Source: Candidatus Pacearchaeota archaeon
GTDB taxonomy: Archaea > Nanobdellota > Nanobdellia > Pacearchaeales > GW2011-AR1
Direction: 5' to 3'
NCBI GenBank assembly: GCA_017609085.1
Contig: JAFCEO010000003.1
Location: forward strand, 1-35,031
DNA: 35,031 bases
This document shows, one piece after another, positions 27,320 through 35,031 of this stretch. The notes beneath the pieces are model-generated. The model saw nothing but the letters and a program-made list of their open reading frames with translations, was not told the DNA's origin and ran no database searches. The translations under genes and the position numbers were made by a program. Positions within the stretch are counted from its first letter, which is position 1. Every line of letters begins with the position of its first letter.

Positions 27320-27979
27320 TCAATTTCCCACATAGACTGTTTTAATTTCTTGTTCAACAACCTGTTTTATCCCATCTTTTGTTACGGTGAAAACATCAAT
27401 CCCAAATCCAGAACCAATATCTCTTTGCGTCGATGCTTTTATACATTCCGCAGCTAGTTCTATCCCCTCTTTAACTGACATATTCTTCCGGTATTTTCTT
27501 TCTAAAAGCCCAAGAATAAAAGGCATTCCTGAGGATATATTAGCGTCATAATCTTCAATTTTAGTAACTGTTCCCGCAGGTTCTATACTATACAATTCAA
27601 AAGAGCCATCTTCATTATATCCTGCAACAAGTGTTCCTGCAACAAACGGCAACATCGACATCTGTCTAATATTTTGATAAGCAATCATACCAATAAGATT
27701 TGCTCCTTCTTTAACTGTCGGCCTTTGTTTACTTTTTAATTCCTTTAATCTTAGTTCTGCCCTAACGAGTTTTTTTATCATTTCAACGTCAGAGGCCATT
27801 CCTGTACCTGAAAAGACAAGATAATCATTTATTTTAACAATTTTCTTCGTGTTTTTATTAATTGTTATGTTTCCTACCGTAGTTTGCCTATCTGCGGCTA
27901 ATACTATCCCTTCCTTACATACAATACCTACTATACTCGTTCCTGTCTTAAGAACAGACTTTTTTAAATCTTCTTCCAT
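27320..27979 (-). CDS. psmB: 20S proteasome beta subunit
   Basis: Propeptide then TGTSIVGIVCKEGIVLAADRQTTVG (catalytic N-terminal Thr). Start placed at Met of MEEDLKK; the track extends to 27997. Confidence 0.94.
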   Translation of the reverse strand: MEEDLKKSVLKTGTSIVGIVCKEGIVLAADRQTTVGNITINKNTKKIVKINDYLVFSGTGMASDVEMIKKLVRAELRLKELKSKQRPTVKEGANLIGMIAYQNIRQMSMLPFVAGTLVAGYNEDGSFELYSIEPAGTVTKIEDYDANISSGMPFILGLLERKYRKNMSVKEGIELAAECIKASTQRDIGSGFGIDVFTVTKDGIKQVVEQEIKTVYVGN

Positions 27980-28070
27980 TTTTAAGAAAGCTCTCAAATC
28001 TTTAGAATTTACATCAATAAATAGTAAATAACCTTTTTAAATCTTTTGGAGAATACTTTAATGAATTTAA

Positions 28071-29234
28071 TTATTCTATAAGTTTCTCAATCTCTATTAT
28101 TCTATTTAACTTAACTTCTCTTACTTCTCCAAAAATTCCTGTTTTTATGAAATCAGCTTTCCATGCTATAGAAAGGTCGGCTATTGTATTATCGAAAGTT
28201 TCTCCGCTCCTGTGAGAAAAAACTATTGCAATACCTTTATTTTTACAATAATCGCATATCTCTTTAACTTTCAAAAGAGAGCCATTCTGATTAGGTTTAA
28301 CTATCAGGGCAGAAATACACTTATTCTGAAAAGCTTTTTTTAATCTTATTAAATTTGTCACAGTTAAATCATCTCCGACTATTAAACTTCTTGTTTTGTT
28401 TTTTAACTCGGAGAAACCATAAAAATCTTCTTGTTCAAGAGGGTCTTCAATATATCCTATATTATAATCTTCCGCCAATCTAGAAATGTAATTAATTTGT
28501 TCTTTTCTGTTTAATTTTTGAGGTTTGTTTTTGTAGTTGTAAAATTCTCCATTAAAAAACGTAGAAGCTGCTACATCAACTCCTATTTCAATTTCTTCTC
28601 CAATTCTTTCCTCAACTTTGCACCTTACTTCATCCATTATTTTTAAAATTTTTTCATTATCTAAAGAGGTTTGCCACGCTCCTTCGTCATTTACTGTTTT
28701 AGCTTTAATTATCTTCCCAGCAAGTTTATAAGCTTGTTTGTTGATAAAAACTCTATCAAAAAATTTTCTTGACTTGGATATAAATAAAAATTCCTGGAAA
28801 TCTGGTTTCTTGTTAGAAGAATGCAATCCTCCACCAATAGCATTCCCGATTGGGAAGGGAAATTTTTTTGGTTTTCCTTTCGATAAAAATTGCCAGAGCT
28901 CTTGTCCCTGTTCAGCTGCAAGAGCTTTTAGGATACTTGCTTCAAGCGCAAATAAACTATTGGCCCCTATTTTTTTGTTTATAATTCCTTCTACTTCTTT
29001 CAAATCTTTAAACTTCTCTATTCTTAATTTTTTAAATTCAGTTTCTAAGCCGTTTAAAAACGAAATATCTTCTTTAAGGCTTTTTGCATACGGTTTAGCC
29101 TCAAATCTTCCTCTACTTTTTCCACTTGGCGCACTTGAAACAAAATTACCTTTTTCAGTTTTCACAGAGATTTCTATTGTTGGTTCTTTTCTAGAATCTA
29201 AAATCCTTCTCGCACCAATTTTTTTTATTTTCAT
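28071..29234 (-). CDS. eno: Enolase (divergent archaeal form)
   Basis: ARRILDSRKEPTIEISV, APSGKSRGRFEA, GGGLHSSN, DVAASTFF, YIEDPLEQED, VGDDLTVTN, VKPNQNGSL, SHRSGET, FIKTG. Confidence 0.92.
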   Translation of the reverse strand: MKIKKIGARRILDSRKEPTIEISVKTEKGNFVSSAPSGKSRGRFEAKPYAKSLKEDISFLNGLETEFKKLRIEKFKDLKEVEGIINKKIGANSLFALEASILKALAAEQGQELWQFLSKGKPKKFPFPIGNAIGGGLHSSNKKPDFQEFLFISKSRKFFDRVFINKQAYKLAGKIIKAKTVNDEGAWQTSLDNEKILKIMDEVRCKVEERIGEEIEIGVDVAASTFFNGEFYNYKNKPQKLNRKEQINYISRLAEDYNIGYIEDPLEQEDFYGFSELKNKTRSLIVGDDLTVTNLIRLKKAFQNKCISALIVKPNQNGSLLKVKEICDYCKNKGIAIVFSHRSGETFDNTIADLSIAWKADFIKTGIFGEVREVKLNRIIEIEKLIE

Positions 29235-29358
29235 AAATAAAAAAAAGATATCAAGATATAAAAAGGTTTGTTAAAATTATTTTAAGTTTCTAATATTTGA
29301 GAAGATGTCAAAAAATAAATTTTTGGATTTAAAACTAACCGTAGACTTTTTGTTTTTC

Positions 29359-29775
29359 TTAAATTTCTTCTTCTTGTTCTATTGTTTCTTCTTCTATTTC
29401 GTCTTTCGGTCTTGCTAATTCCATAATTTCCCCTTCCTCTTCTATTTCTTTCTCTTCTTTTCTTTCTCTTCTTTCTTCCTCTCTGTCGTCTTCTTCCTCT
29501 TTTTCACTGCTTTTCTCTATTTTCTCTATTTCTTTTTTACTCAATTTTTTGATTTTTTCTTCTGCTTTTTTAGGAAGAGGTCTTTTGACTGTTATAGGAA
29601 GAACACTCTCTTGTAATTCGAGTTCTGCTATTTTTAAAACATCATAATTTATTTCTTCTAATTTTTCTTTATCTATTTTCAACAAAACAGGAGCGTCCAT
29701 CGCGAGTTGCAAGGCTCTCGCTCCTAAAATTCTTGCAATTTCATACTTTGTGAACTCTTCCATTTTCTCTACCAT
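29359..29775 (-). CDS. rpoK: DNA-directed RNA polymerase subunit K (Rpo6) with a charged C-terminal extension
   Basis: FTKYEIARILGARALQLAMDAPVL...AELELQESVLPITVKRPLP core, followed by ~65 aa of Glu/Lys/Arg-rich low complexity. Confidence 0.9.
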   Translation of the reverse strand: MVEKMEEFTKYEIARILGARALQLAMDAPVLLKIDKEKLEEINYDVLKIAELELQESVLPITVKRPLPKKAEEKIKKLSKKEIEKIEKSSEKEEEDDREEERRERKEEKEIEEEGEIMELARPKDEIEEETIEQEEEI

Positions 29776-29785
29776 TTTAATTTTA

Positions 29786-30616
29786 TTATTTGTTTTCTTT
29801 TAAATTTTTCTCTATTTTGTTTATTATTTCTTCCTTTACTTCTTTATATTTCTTTTCAGCCAGTTCTATGATTTTGAGAATTTCAGCTTCACTAAATACT
29901 TCTTCGTTTCCTTTTTGCATAGCATTAATAACCACTTCTTTTTTGTTAGATGAAAGTGCTATACTTAATCTTGCTTCACTGCTTTCTTCTTCTTCTTTTG
30001 AAGGGTCTAAAATAATGCTTTTTCCTATTTTGTGGAATGTAAATGTTAAAGGAACATTTTTTGTTAGAGGTATCTTCTTAGAAGTTAACTCATTATAACA
30101 AACTTTTTCTTTTTTTTCGTCATATTTCGGCATTTTTGCCGTTAATAAAGCTGAAACAGTTGCAAGACAGGCTGCATCTAACAAATTGCCATCGTCATTT
30201 ATGGAGTAAATATCAATAAAAATGGTCCAGACCTGTTTTCCCTTTTTAATACACAATTTTTTAAAATCTATAAAGCCACTCTCTCTAATTCCTCTGTCAA
30301 CTATCCTTGCCATCTCTATGGCATTTATTCTTGGAGGACCATAATCAAATTCTTCTGAACTTAGAGGCAAAAGCTCCACTGTAGTGACCATCGTTCCTTC
30401 GTCTTCGTGATCTGTGTAAGGTTCTGAAATATCCATTTTTACTCCTGCAACCACTTCTGTATTTCCCAATCTTACACGAGCAGAACCTTCTGCGTTTTTA
30501 GATACGTTAGTTTCTATTTCTATATTTCTATAATCAAGCAACTTTCTGTTATCAAATCTGTTTCCAGATTCTAGATAATCTTTTATTCTTTTTTTTGTGA
30601 GATTAGATATTTCCAT
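29786..30616 (-). CDS. rrp42: Archaeal exosome subunit Rrp42
   Basis: RNase PH fold: GSARVRLGNTEVVAGVKMDI...GPPRINAIEMARIVDRGIRES...IDIYSINDDGNLLDAACLATVSAL. Confidence 0.95.
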   Translation of the reverse strand: MEISNLTKKRIKDYLESGNRFDNRKLLDYRNIEIETNVSKNAEGSARVRLGNTEVVAGVKMDISEPYTDHEDEGTMVTTVELLPLSSEEFDYGPPRINAIEMARIVDRGIRESGFIDFKKLCIKKGKQVWTIFIDIYSINDDGNLLDAACLATVSALLTAKMPKYDEKKEKVCYNELTSKKIPLTKNVPLTFTFHKIGKSIILDPSKEEEESSEARLSIALSSNKKEVVINAMQKGNEEVFSEAEILKIIELAEKKYKEVKEEIINKIEKNLKENK

Positions 30617-30618
30617 TT

Positions 30619-31317
30619 TTATTCCTCCCTTATTTCCTTCAGTGTTTTTTTCTGCAGCTCATAGATTTTTTTACAGGCTTTTTTCCCGGCTTCAATAGCT
30701 TCTTTTAACTTTTTAGAGGAGATTTTTCCATCTAATTGCAATAAACTTATTTTTCCACTTTCACTTAAAAAAGCCATAGGTATATCCGTAGATCCTTCCC
30801 CCTCTTTGTGGTCTTCTTCTTCTTTAATTAAGTCAACAACTATTTTATCATCTATCTTTCCAATAGAAACTGCTGAAACTAATTCAGTCATAGGAACTCC
30901 TGCATGCGCCAGAGCCAAAGAAGCTGCATTTATTCCCGCGCATCTTGTTGAAGCGTTTGCTTGCAAAACCGCTATATGAACATCAACTACTGTATTTTGA
31001 AAATTTTTTATTTGTAAAGCTGGAAGTAAAGCCCACTCTGTAACTTTGCTAATTTCTTGACTTCTTCTTGTTGGTCCGGGCTTTTTTCTTTCAGGAACAG
31101 AAAAAGAGAGCATATCATAATTCACTCTTAAAACTCCTTTTTCCGGGTTTTGTAAATGTTGAGGATGCAATGGTCTGGGTCCGTAAACTGAGGCAATAGC
31201 TATAGTATCTCCAAAAGCAAATAATGCCGAGCCATTGGCTCTAGGTACAACTCCTACTTTTGCTTTCATCTCTCTTATTTCATCAAATTTTCTTCCGTCG
31301 GGTCTTTTCGTATACAT
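30619..31317 (-). CDS. rrp41: Archaeal exosome catalytic subunit Rrp41
   Basis: RPDGRKFDEIREMKAKVGVVPRANGSALFAFGDTIAIASVYGPRPLHP...RRSQEISKVTEWAL...DVHIAVLQANASTRCAGINAASLALAHAGVPM. Confidence 0.96.
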   Translation of the reverse strand: MYTKRPDGRKFDEIREMKAKVGVVPRANGSALFAFGDTIAIASVYGPRPLHPQHLQNPEKGVLRVNYDMLSFSVPERKKPGPTRRSQEISKVTEWALLPALQIKNFQNTVVDVHIAVLQANASTRCAGINAASLALAHAGVPMTELVSAVSIGKIDDKIVVDLIKEEEDHKEGEGSTDIPMAFLSESGKISLLQLDGKISSKKLKEAIEAGKKACKKIYELQKKTLKEIREE

Positions 31318-31319
31318 TT

Positions 31320-32057
31320 TTACTCCTCCTTATTCTTTTTTTCAATTTTATTTTTTGATTTCTCAAACCATTCTTTTGTTTTTTCAGTGAGTCCTTCTAT
31401 ATAAGATTTTTCTGTCACAAATAAAATTGCTTTTTGTGCAAAAAGTTCATTTTCTACTTTAGGACCCTTTATCCAAATTACTCCATTTTGACCTACAATT
31501 ATTTCACAGTCCGATTCTTTTTTTATTAAATTAATCATGCTTCCTTCTTTTCCGATAACTCTTGGAACTTTATTGCTATTGATTTGTATAACCATTCCTT
31601 CTTCTAACTTTCCCAAATTTCTACCTTTGGTAGTTAAATCAATTCCTTTTCTTTTTACATTTAAAACTTTTGCAACAATGGTATCTCCAATATCATAGCA
31701 TTCTGAAAGGTCATTTTTGTTTACAAACTTCGAGCATTCTGTAATTGGTAAAAAAGCTTGGTAAGGAGAGTCTATGTCAATAATCCATCCGTTAAAAGTT
31801 ATGTCTATTACTCTTCCTATAACAATGTTTCCTTTTCGAGGCATATAAATTCCTGAAAGGGGAATTATTTTAACAAGTCTTCCAGATTTATCTGCCAAAC
31901 CGAATCTTAAAGCGATTATGCTATTGCCTTCTTTTTTTGTCCATTCTCCCGGTAAATAATCTTCTTCAGAAGCAATTTTTTCCCCCGGAACAACAATTTC
32001 TCTTTTTTCTTTTTGTGCTTTTTTCGTTTCTGTTTTGTTTTGCGATTTTGCCATCAT
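31320..32057 (-). CDS. rrp4: Archaeal exosome RNA-binding subunit Rrp4 (S1 + KH)
   Basis: KEKREIVVPGEKIASEEDYLPGEWTKKEGNSIIALRFGL, S1 region, KH IQINSNKVPRVIGKEGSMINLIKKESDCEIIVGQNGVIWIKG. Confidence 0.95.
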   Translation of the reverse strand: MMAKSQNKTETKKAQKEKREIVVPGEKIASEEDYLPGEWTKKEGNSIIALRFGLADKSGRLVKIIPLSGIYMPRKGNIVIGRVIDITFNGWIIDIDSPYQAFLPITECSKFVNKNDLSECYDIGDTIVAKVLNVKRKGIDLTTKGRNLGKLEEGMVIQINSNKVPRVIGKEGSMINLIKKESDCEIIVGQNGVIWIKGPKVENELFAQKAILFVTEKSYIEGLTEKTKEWFEKSKNKIEKKNKEE

Positions 32058-32058
32058 T

Positions 32059-32748
32059 TTATTTTTCTTCCTCTTCTTTTATCTCCTGACTTATAACAGA
32101 GCCATGAGTGACGGAATTCAATTTATCATAAAAATCCTCTTGGAGACCAAGAGGGATATTAACCACACATTCTAAATCTCCGTTTGAAAGCCAATTTTCA
32201 CTTTCTTTATAATCTGTGAGCAGACCATAGACTCTACCACTATGTTCTGAAGGAATCCTTAATTTAAGTTTTTTAGTTTTTATTTTTATTGGCAACACTT
32301 CCTTGACTTTCTCTATTATTTTTGAAATCTGTTGTTCTACAGGCCTGTTATCTATATTTACTCCTGCTTCAGCCAAAGCAGAAGAGATTCTTTCTGCTGT
32401 ATGGGGAGTATCTGTCCTTGGGTCAACAGAATATTTTGCTAAAAAATCAACTATTTGTTTTTTCTTGTTTTCTCTTTCTTTATCTCTATACTCTTTAGGA
32501 ACAAGAATTTCTCCTTCTTTTATTATTTTCTTTGCAACTTCTCTTATGTCAGACGTTCCAAACGCTTCTTCTAAGTCAGAAGAAGAAGCCTGCAGACCTT
32601 TTTTAGAATCATAAAATATTCTTTCTACAACTATCACTTCATCTATATTTATTGATTCTTCTTTTTTCAATTGTAATGCTTTGTCAACATTCACAAGGGT
32701 TTCATAGTTTTTTCCTTTAATCTTTATTCTCGCTATAACTTCTACCAT
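32059..32748 (-). CDS. SBDS/Sdo1 ribosome maturation protein
   Basis: ARIKIKGKNYETLVNVDKALQLKKEESINIDEVIVVERIFYDSKKGLQASSSDLEEAFGTSDIREVAKKIIKEGEILV...PHTAERISSALAEAG. Confidence 0.95.
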   Translation of the reverse strand: MVEVIARIKIKGKNYETLVNVDKALQLKKEESINIDEVIVVERIFYDSKKGLQASSSDLEEAFGTSDIREVAKKIIKEGEILVPKEYRDKERENKKKQIVDFLAKYSVDPRTDTPHTAERISSALAEAGVNIDNRPVEQQISKIIEKVKEVLPIKIKTKKLKLRIPSEHSGRVYGLLTDYKESENWLSNGDLECVVNIPLGLQEDFYDKLNSVTHGSVISQEIKEEEEK

Positions 32749-32770
32749 CTTAATAATGAAGAATTTCTTC

Positions 32771-33493
32771 TTATCTTAAATATTTTTTTAATTTATCCCC
32801 CGAAATTCTGTTTAATTTCTTATTCATATCAACAAACCCTACATCAAACCTTTCTATATTAAATTTTTTTCCTAAAACTTCTTTAAAAATTTTTAGAGAA
32901 AGCTTAATTGCTTCTTCTATCGTTATATCTTCTTTATATTTTTTTCTGAGATGCTCTTTAATTTTTTCATCGTTTTCTCCTATGGCCATTGACTTGTAAG
33001 CTACATAATTCCCTGTAACATCGCTGACAAACAATTTTTTCTCTCTATTGACTCCTCCTATCATTATCGAAACTCCAAACGGTCTTGTTCCAGGATACTG
33101 GGTGAAGGCTTGCATTATATTTGCTATCTCTTTAATAACAGATTCTACATCTATGGGGGAATCGTAAGTTACTCTATGCTGTTGACTTATTAATTGAGCC
33201 TTTTCTATTAAAATTCTAGCATCTGATAAAATGCCTGCTGCACTAGCAATTATATGCTCGTCAATTTCATAAACTTTATTTGCAGATTCCGGGACCATGA
33301 GTTTATCTGTAATTCTTCTGTCTGCAACTATAACTACTCCATCTTTGCATACCATTCCTATGCTGGCGCTTCCTAATCTTACAGTTTTTTCTGCATATTC
33401 TACTTGCAAAATGTGTCCGTCTGGAGAAAACATAGTAGCGGCTCTGTCATAACCCATCACTTGATGTTGCATATCTACAGGAATTTCTACCAT
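32771..33493 (-). CDS. psmA: 20S proteasome alpha subunit
   Basis: GYDRAATMFSPDGHILQVEYAEKTVRLGSASIGMVCKDGVVIVADRRITDKLM. Confidence 0.96.
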   Translation of the reverse strand: MVEIPVDMQHQVMGYDRAATMFSPDGHILQVEYAEKTVRLGSASIGMVCKDGVVIVADRRITDKLMVPESANKVYEIDEHIIASAAGILSDARILIEKAQLISQQHRVTYDSPIDVESVIKEIANIMQAFTQYPGTRPFGVSIMIGGVNREKKLFVSDVTGNYVAYKSMAIGENDEKIKEHLRKKYKEDITIEEAIKLSLKIFKEVLGKKFNIERFDVGFVDMNKKLNRISGDKLKKYLR

Positions 33494-33578
33494 TTTATAT
33501 AAAGAAACTGAATAATCAGTCCAACTCTATCCTCCTTACCTAAAAATCAGGAAAAGTATGTTTAAAAAGGTTACTATT

Positions 33579-33824
33579 TCAATTCAAAATCTTTATTCCT
33601 CCCTTCAACATAAAAGCAGCTCTTACTTTATCAAGTTCTTTTCTATTTATCGATAAAATAATTCTTCTATTATTTTGTTTTACAATTCTTGGGCTAGCTT
33701 TTGCATATCCTAGAACACCAACATAATTAAGTATGGCTTCCTCTATGCTCTCTTTATCAGCATTTTTCCCTTCTATCAAAAGATATCTTTTTCTTTCCTT
33801 GTGACTTGGCTTTAAAGATCTCAT
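33579..33824 (-). CDS. rnp2: Ribonuclease P protein component 2 (Pop5)
   Basis: MRSLKPSHKERKRYLLIEGKNADKESIEEAILNYVGVLGYAKASPRIV...RKELDKVRAAFMLKGGI; located at the head of the exosome/proteasome block as in other archaea. Confidence 0.85.
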   Translation of the reverse strand: MRSLKPSHKERKRYLLIEGKNADKESIEEAILNYVGVLGYAKASPRIVKQNNRRIILSINRKELDKVRAAFMLKGGIKILN

Positions 33825-33855
33825 TTTAGTTATTTTAATTTTATTAATACAATAA

Positions 33856-35031
33856 TCAAGATCTTTTTATATTTATCTTGAAAAAGTTAAATTTTTGTTT
33901 TCTCTTTTTTCCTCTTTTAAAATTTTTCTTTCTCTTTATTTGTTTTTTAAATTTCTTTTTACGTCTTATTATTTTTTCTTTTACTATTTCTTTAATTAAT
34001 AACATCAAAATAACAATAATTATTACTAGAACAGCTATTACAATTTCGAGATTCTTCATTACTTCTGCTTTTTCTTCCTTCTTCTTGTTTTTTTCATTTA
34101 TCTTTTCTTCTGCCTTTTTCTCTTCGACCACTTGTCCTATTGTTATGCTCTGTTTAAGAATCTTTTCGTGAATTGTTTGTATTGTGATTTCTACTTTGTT
34201 TTGGAGAATAGAATTTAACTTAATGTATAGGTCATAATAATCTGCACTTGTTAGATTCAATTTTATACTTTGTCCTATTCCTAATGTTAAATTTATCGAT
34301 GTACTTGAAATTGTTAATTTAACATAATTTTTTCCTATTTCATTTATAGTTAGTGTATGTTCTTCGGATTTTTCGTCAAAAAATGTAAATTTAATTTTAT
34401 CGTTTTTATTCAATATTTTTGTATAGCCCTCTGAAGCTTGTTGAGGAGTAATTGTATAAACTTTATAAGTTGTTATTTTTCCTCCTCCGCCACCTCCACT
34501 ACTGCCCGAAAATGTTGTCTGGACTGGTGCGGTTATTGTAAAACTTTTTTGACTACTATTTTTTTGATTTCCGGCTTTATCTGTGCAATTTATTTGCCAA
34601 GTATAAGTTGCAGGAGAAAATGTTTGTGTAAAACTTTGTGTTGAGGACTGATTTATAGAAGAGTTTGTTAAATTAATAACATTATTAATTATTAGGGAGC
34701 AGTTTGCAAGATTGGAGTCTGAAACGTTATAATAAAATGTTTTTGAGGCAGAGTTTGATGTTTCATCAGAGGGGAAAGGCTCTATTAAAGTTATATTTGG
34801 CATAGTGGAATCATAACTTATCGTATAATTTGTATCGGCCATTATAGATTTAGATTCGTTGTTAAAAGCTAAGCAATTCCAGGAATAACTTCCCTCTAAA
34901 GTAAAATTATAATTAAAAATTGTCGAATTAAAGGTTCCAGAGATATTTTTAGTTAAATTATAAATTAAATCAGAAGTAGAGTTCCATAAATAGAATGTTA
35001 TATTGTCTAAATCAAAAATAGCCGCTGTCTG
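33856..35031 (-). CDS. Ig-like surface protein with C-terminal TM helix and basic tail, 5'-truncated by the window edge
   Basis: Frame stays open beyond the listed ATG (34842) to base 35031 (QTAAIFDLDNITFYLWNSTSDLIYNLTKN...CLAFNNESKSIM-ADTNYTISYDSTMPNITLIEP). Gly-rich linker SGSSGGGGGG, TM VIAVLVIIIVILMLLI, Lys/Arg-rich C-terminus. Confidence 0.8.
   Translation of the reverse strand, partial: QTAAIFDLDNITFYLWNSTSDLIYNLTKNISGTFNSTIFNYNFTLEGSYSWNCLAFNNESKSIMADTNYTISYDSTMPNITLIEPFPSDETSNSASKTFYYNVSDSNLANCSLIINNVINLTNSSINQSSTQSFTQTFSPATYTWQINCTDKAGNQKNSSQKSFTITAPVQTTFSGSSGGGGGGKITTYKVYTITPQQASEGYTKILNKNDKIKFTFFDEKSEEHTLTINEIGKNYVKLTISSTSINLTLGIGQSIKLNLTSADYYDLYIKLNSILQNKVEITIQTIHEKILKQSITIGQVVEEKKAEEKINEKNKKKEEKAEVMKNLEIVIAVLVIIIVILMLLIKEIVKEKIIRRKKKFKKQIKRKKNFKRGKKRKQKFNFFKINIKRS

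Noticed and set aside
26818-30098. Plus-strand hydrophobic ORFs (26818-27177, 28738-29274, 29790-30098)
   Set aside because: Antisense shadows of Lys/Glu-rich conserved genes (aCPSF1, eno, rrp42), which produce Phe/Leu/Ser-rich reverse frames.
1-35031. tRNA genes, IS elements, CRISPR arrays, restriction or toxin-antitoxin systems
   Set aside because: Looked for by eye; no transposase, Cas, RM or TA protein motifs, and no convincing tRNA cloverleaf or terminal inverted repeats found. A tRNAscan-SE run would be needed to exclude tRNAs formally.

Overview
The window is AT-rich archaeal DNA. The gene content (archaeal exosome superoperon, 20S proteasome, aCPSF1, GatD, archaeal RNase P parts, TATA-type promoters) suggests a DPANN-like lineage such as Pacearchaeota or Woesearchaeota; that lineage call is inference. 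Four blocks are visible. (1) 1-15.8 kb: a cluster of large secreted or surface proteins with four dockerin-like regions and three cohesin-like domains. It includes two dockerin-only proteins, two proteins carrying both modules, and one membrane-anchored protein with only a cohesin, which together look like a self-contained archaeal cohesin-dockerin surface assembly. This is the strongest candidate for an undescribed system. (2) 15.8-21.2 kb: gatD, an RNase P RNA gene absent from the ORF track (17166-17571, minus strand), and an nrdR-nrdJ operon with two NrdR-box-like palindromes exactly 32 bp apart upstream. (3) 21.2-25.3 kb: a membrane-bound HTH protein, a thioredoxin-CcdA fusion and two Fe-S oxidoreductases (CCG-domain and LutB-like), then a small membrane protein. 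(4) 25.4-33.8 kb, minus strand: aCPSF1, psmB, eno, rpoK, rrp42, rrp41, rrp4, sbds, psmA, pop5. CDSs run off both window edges. All domain calls were made by eye from the translations; no database search was run.
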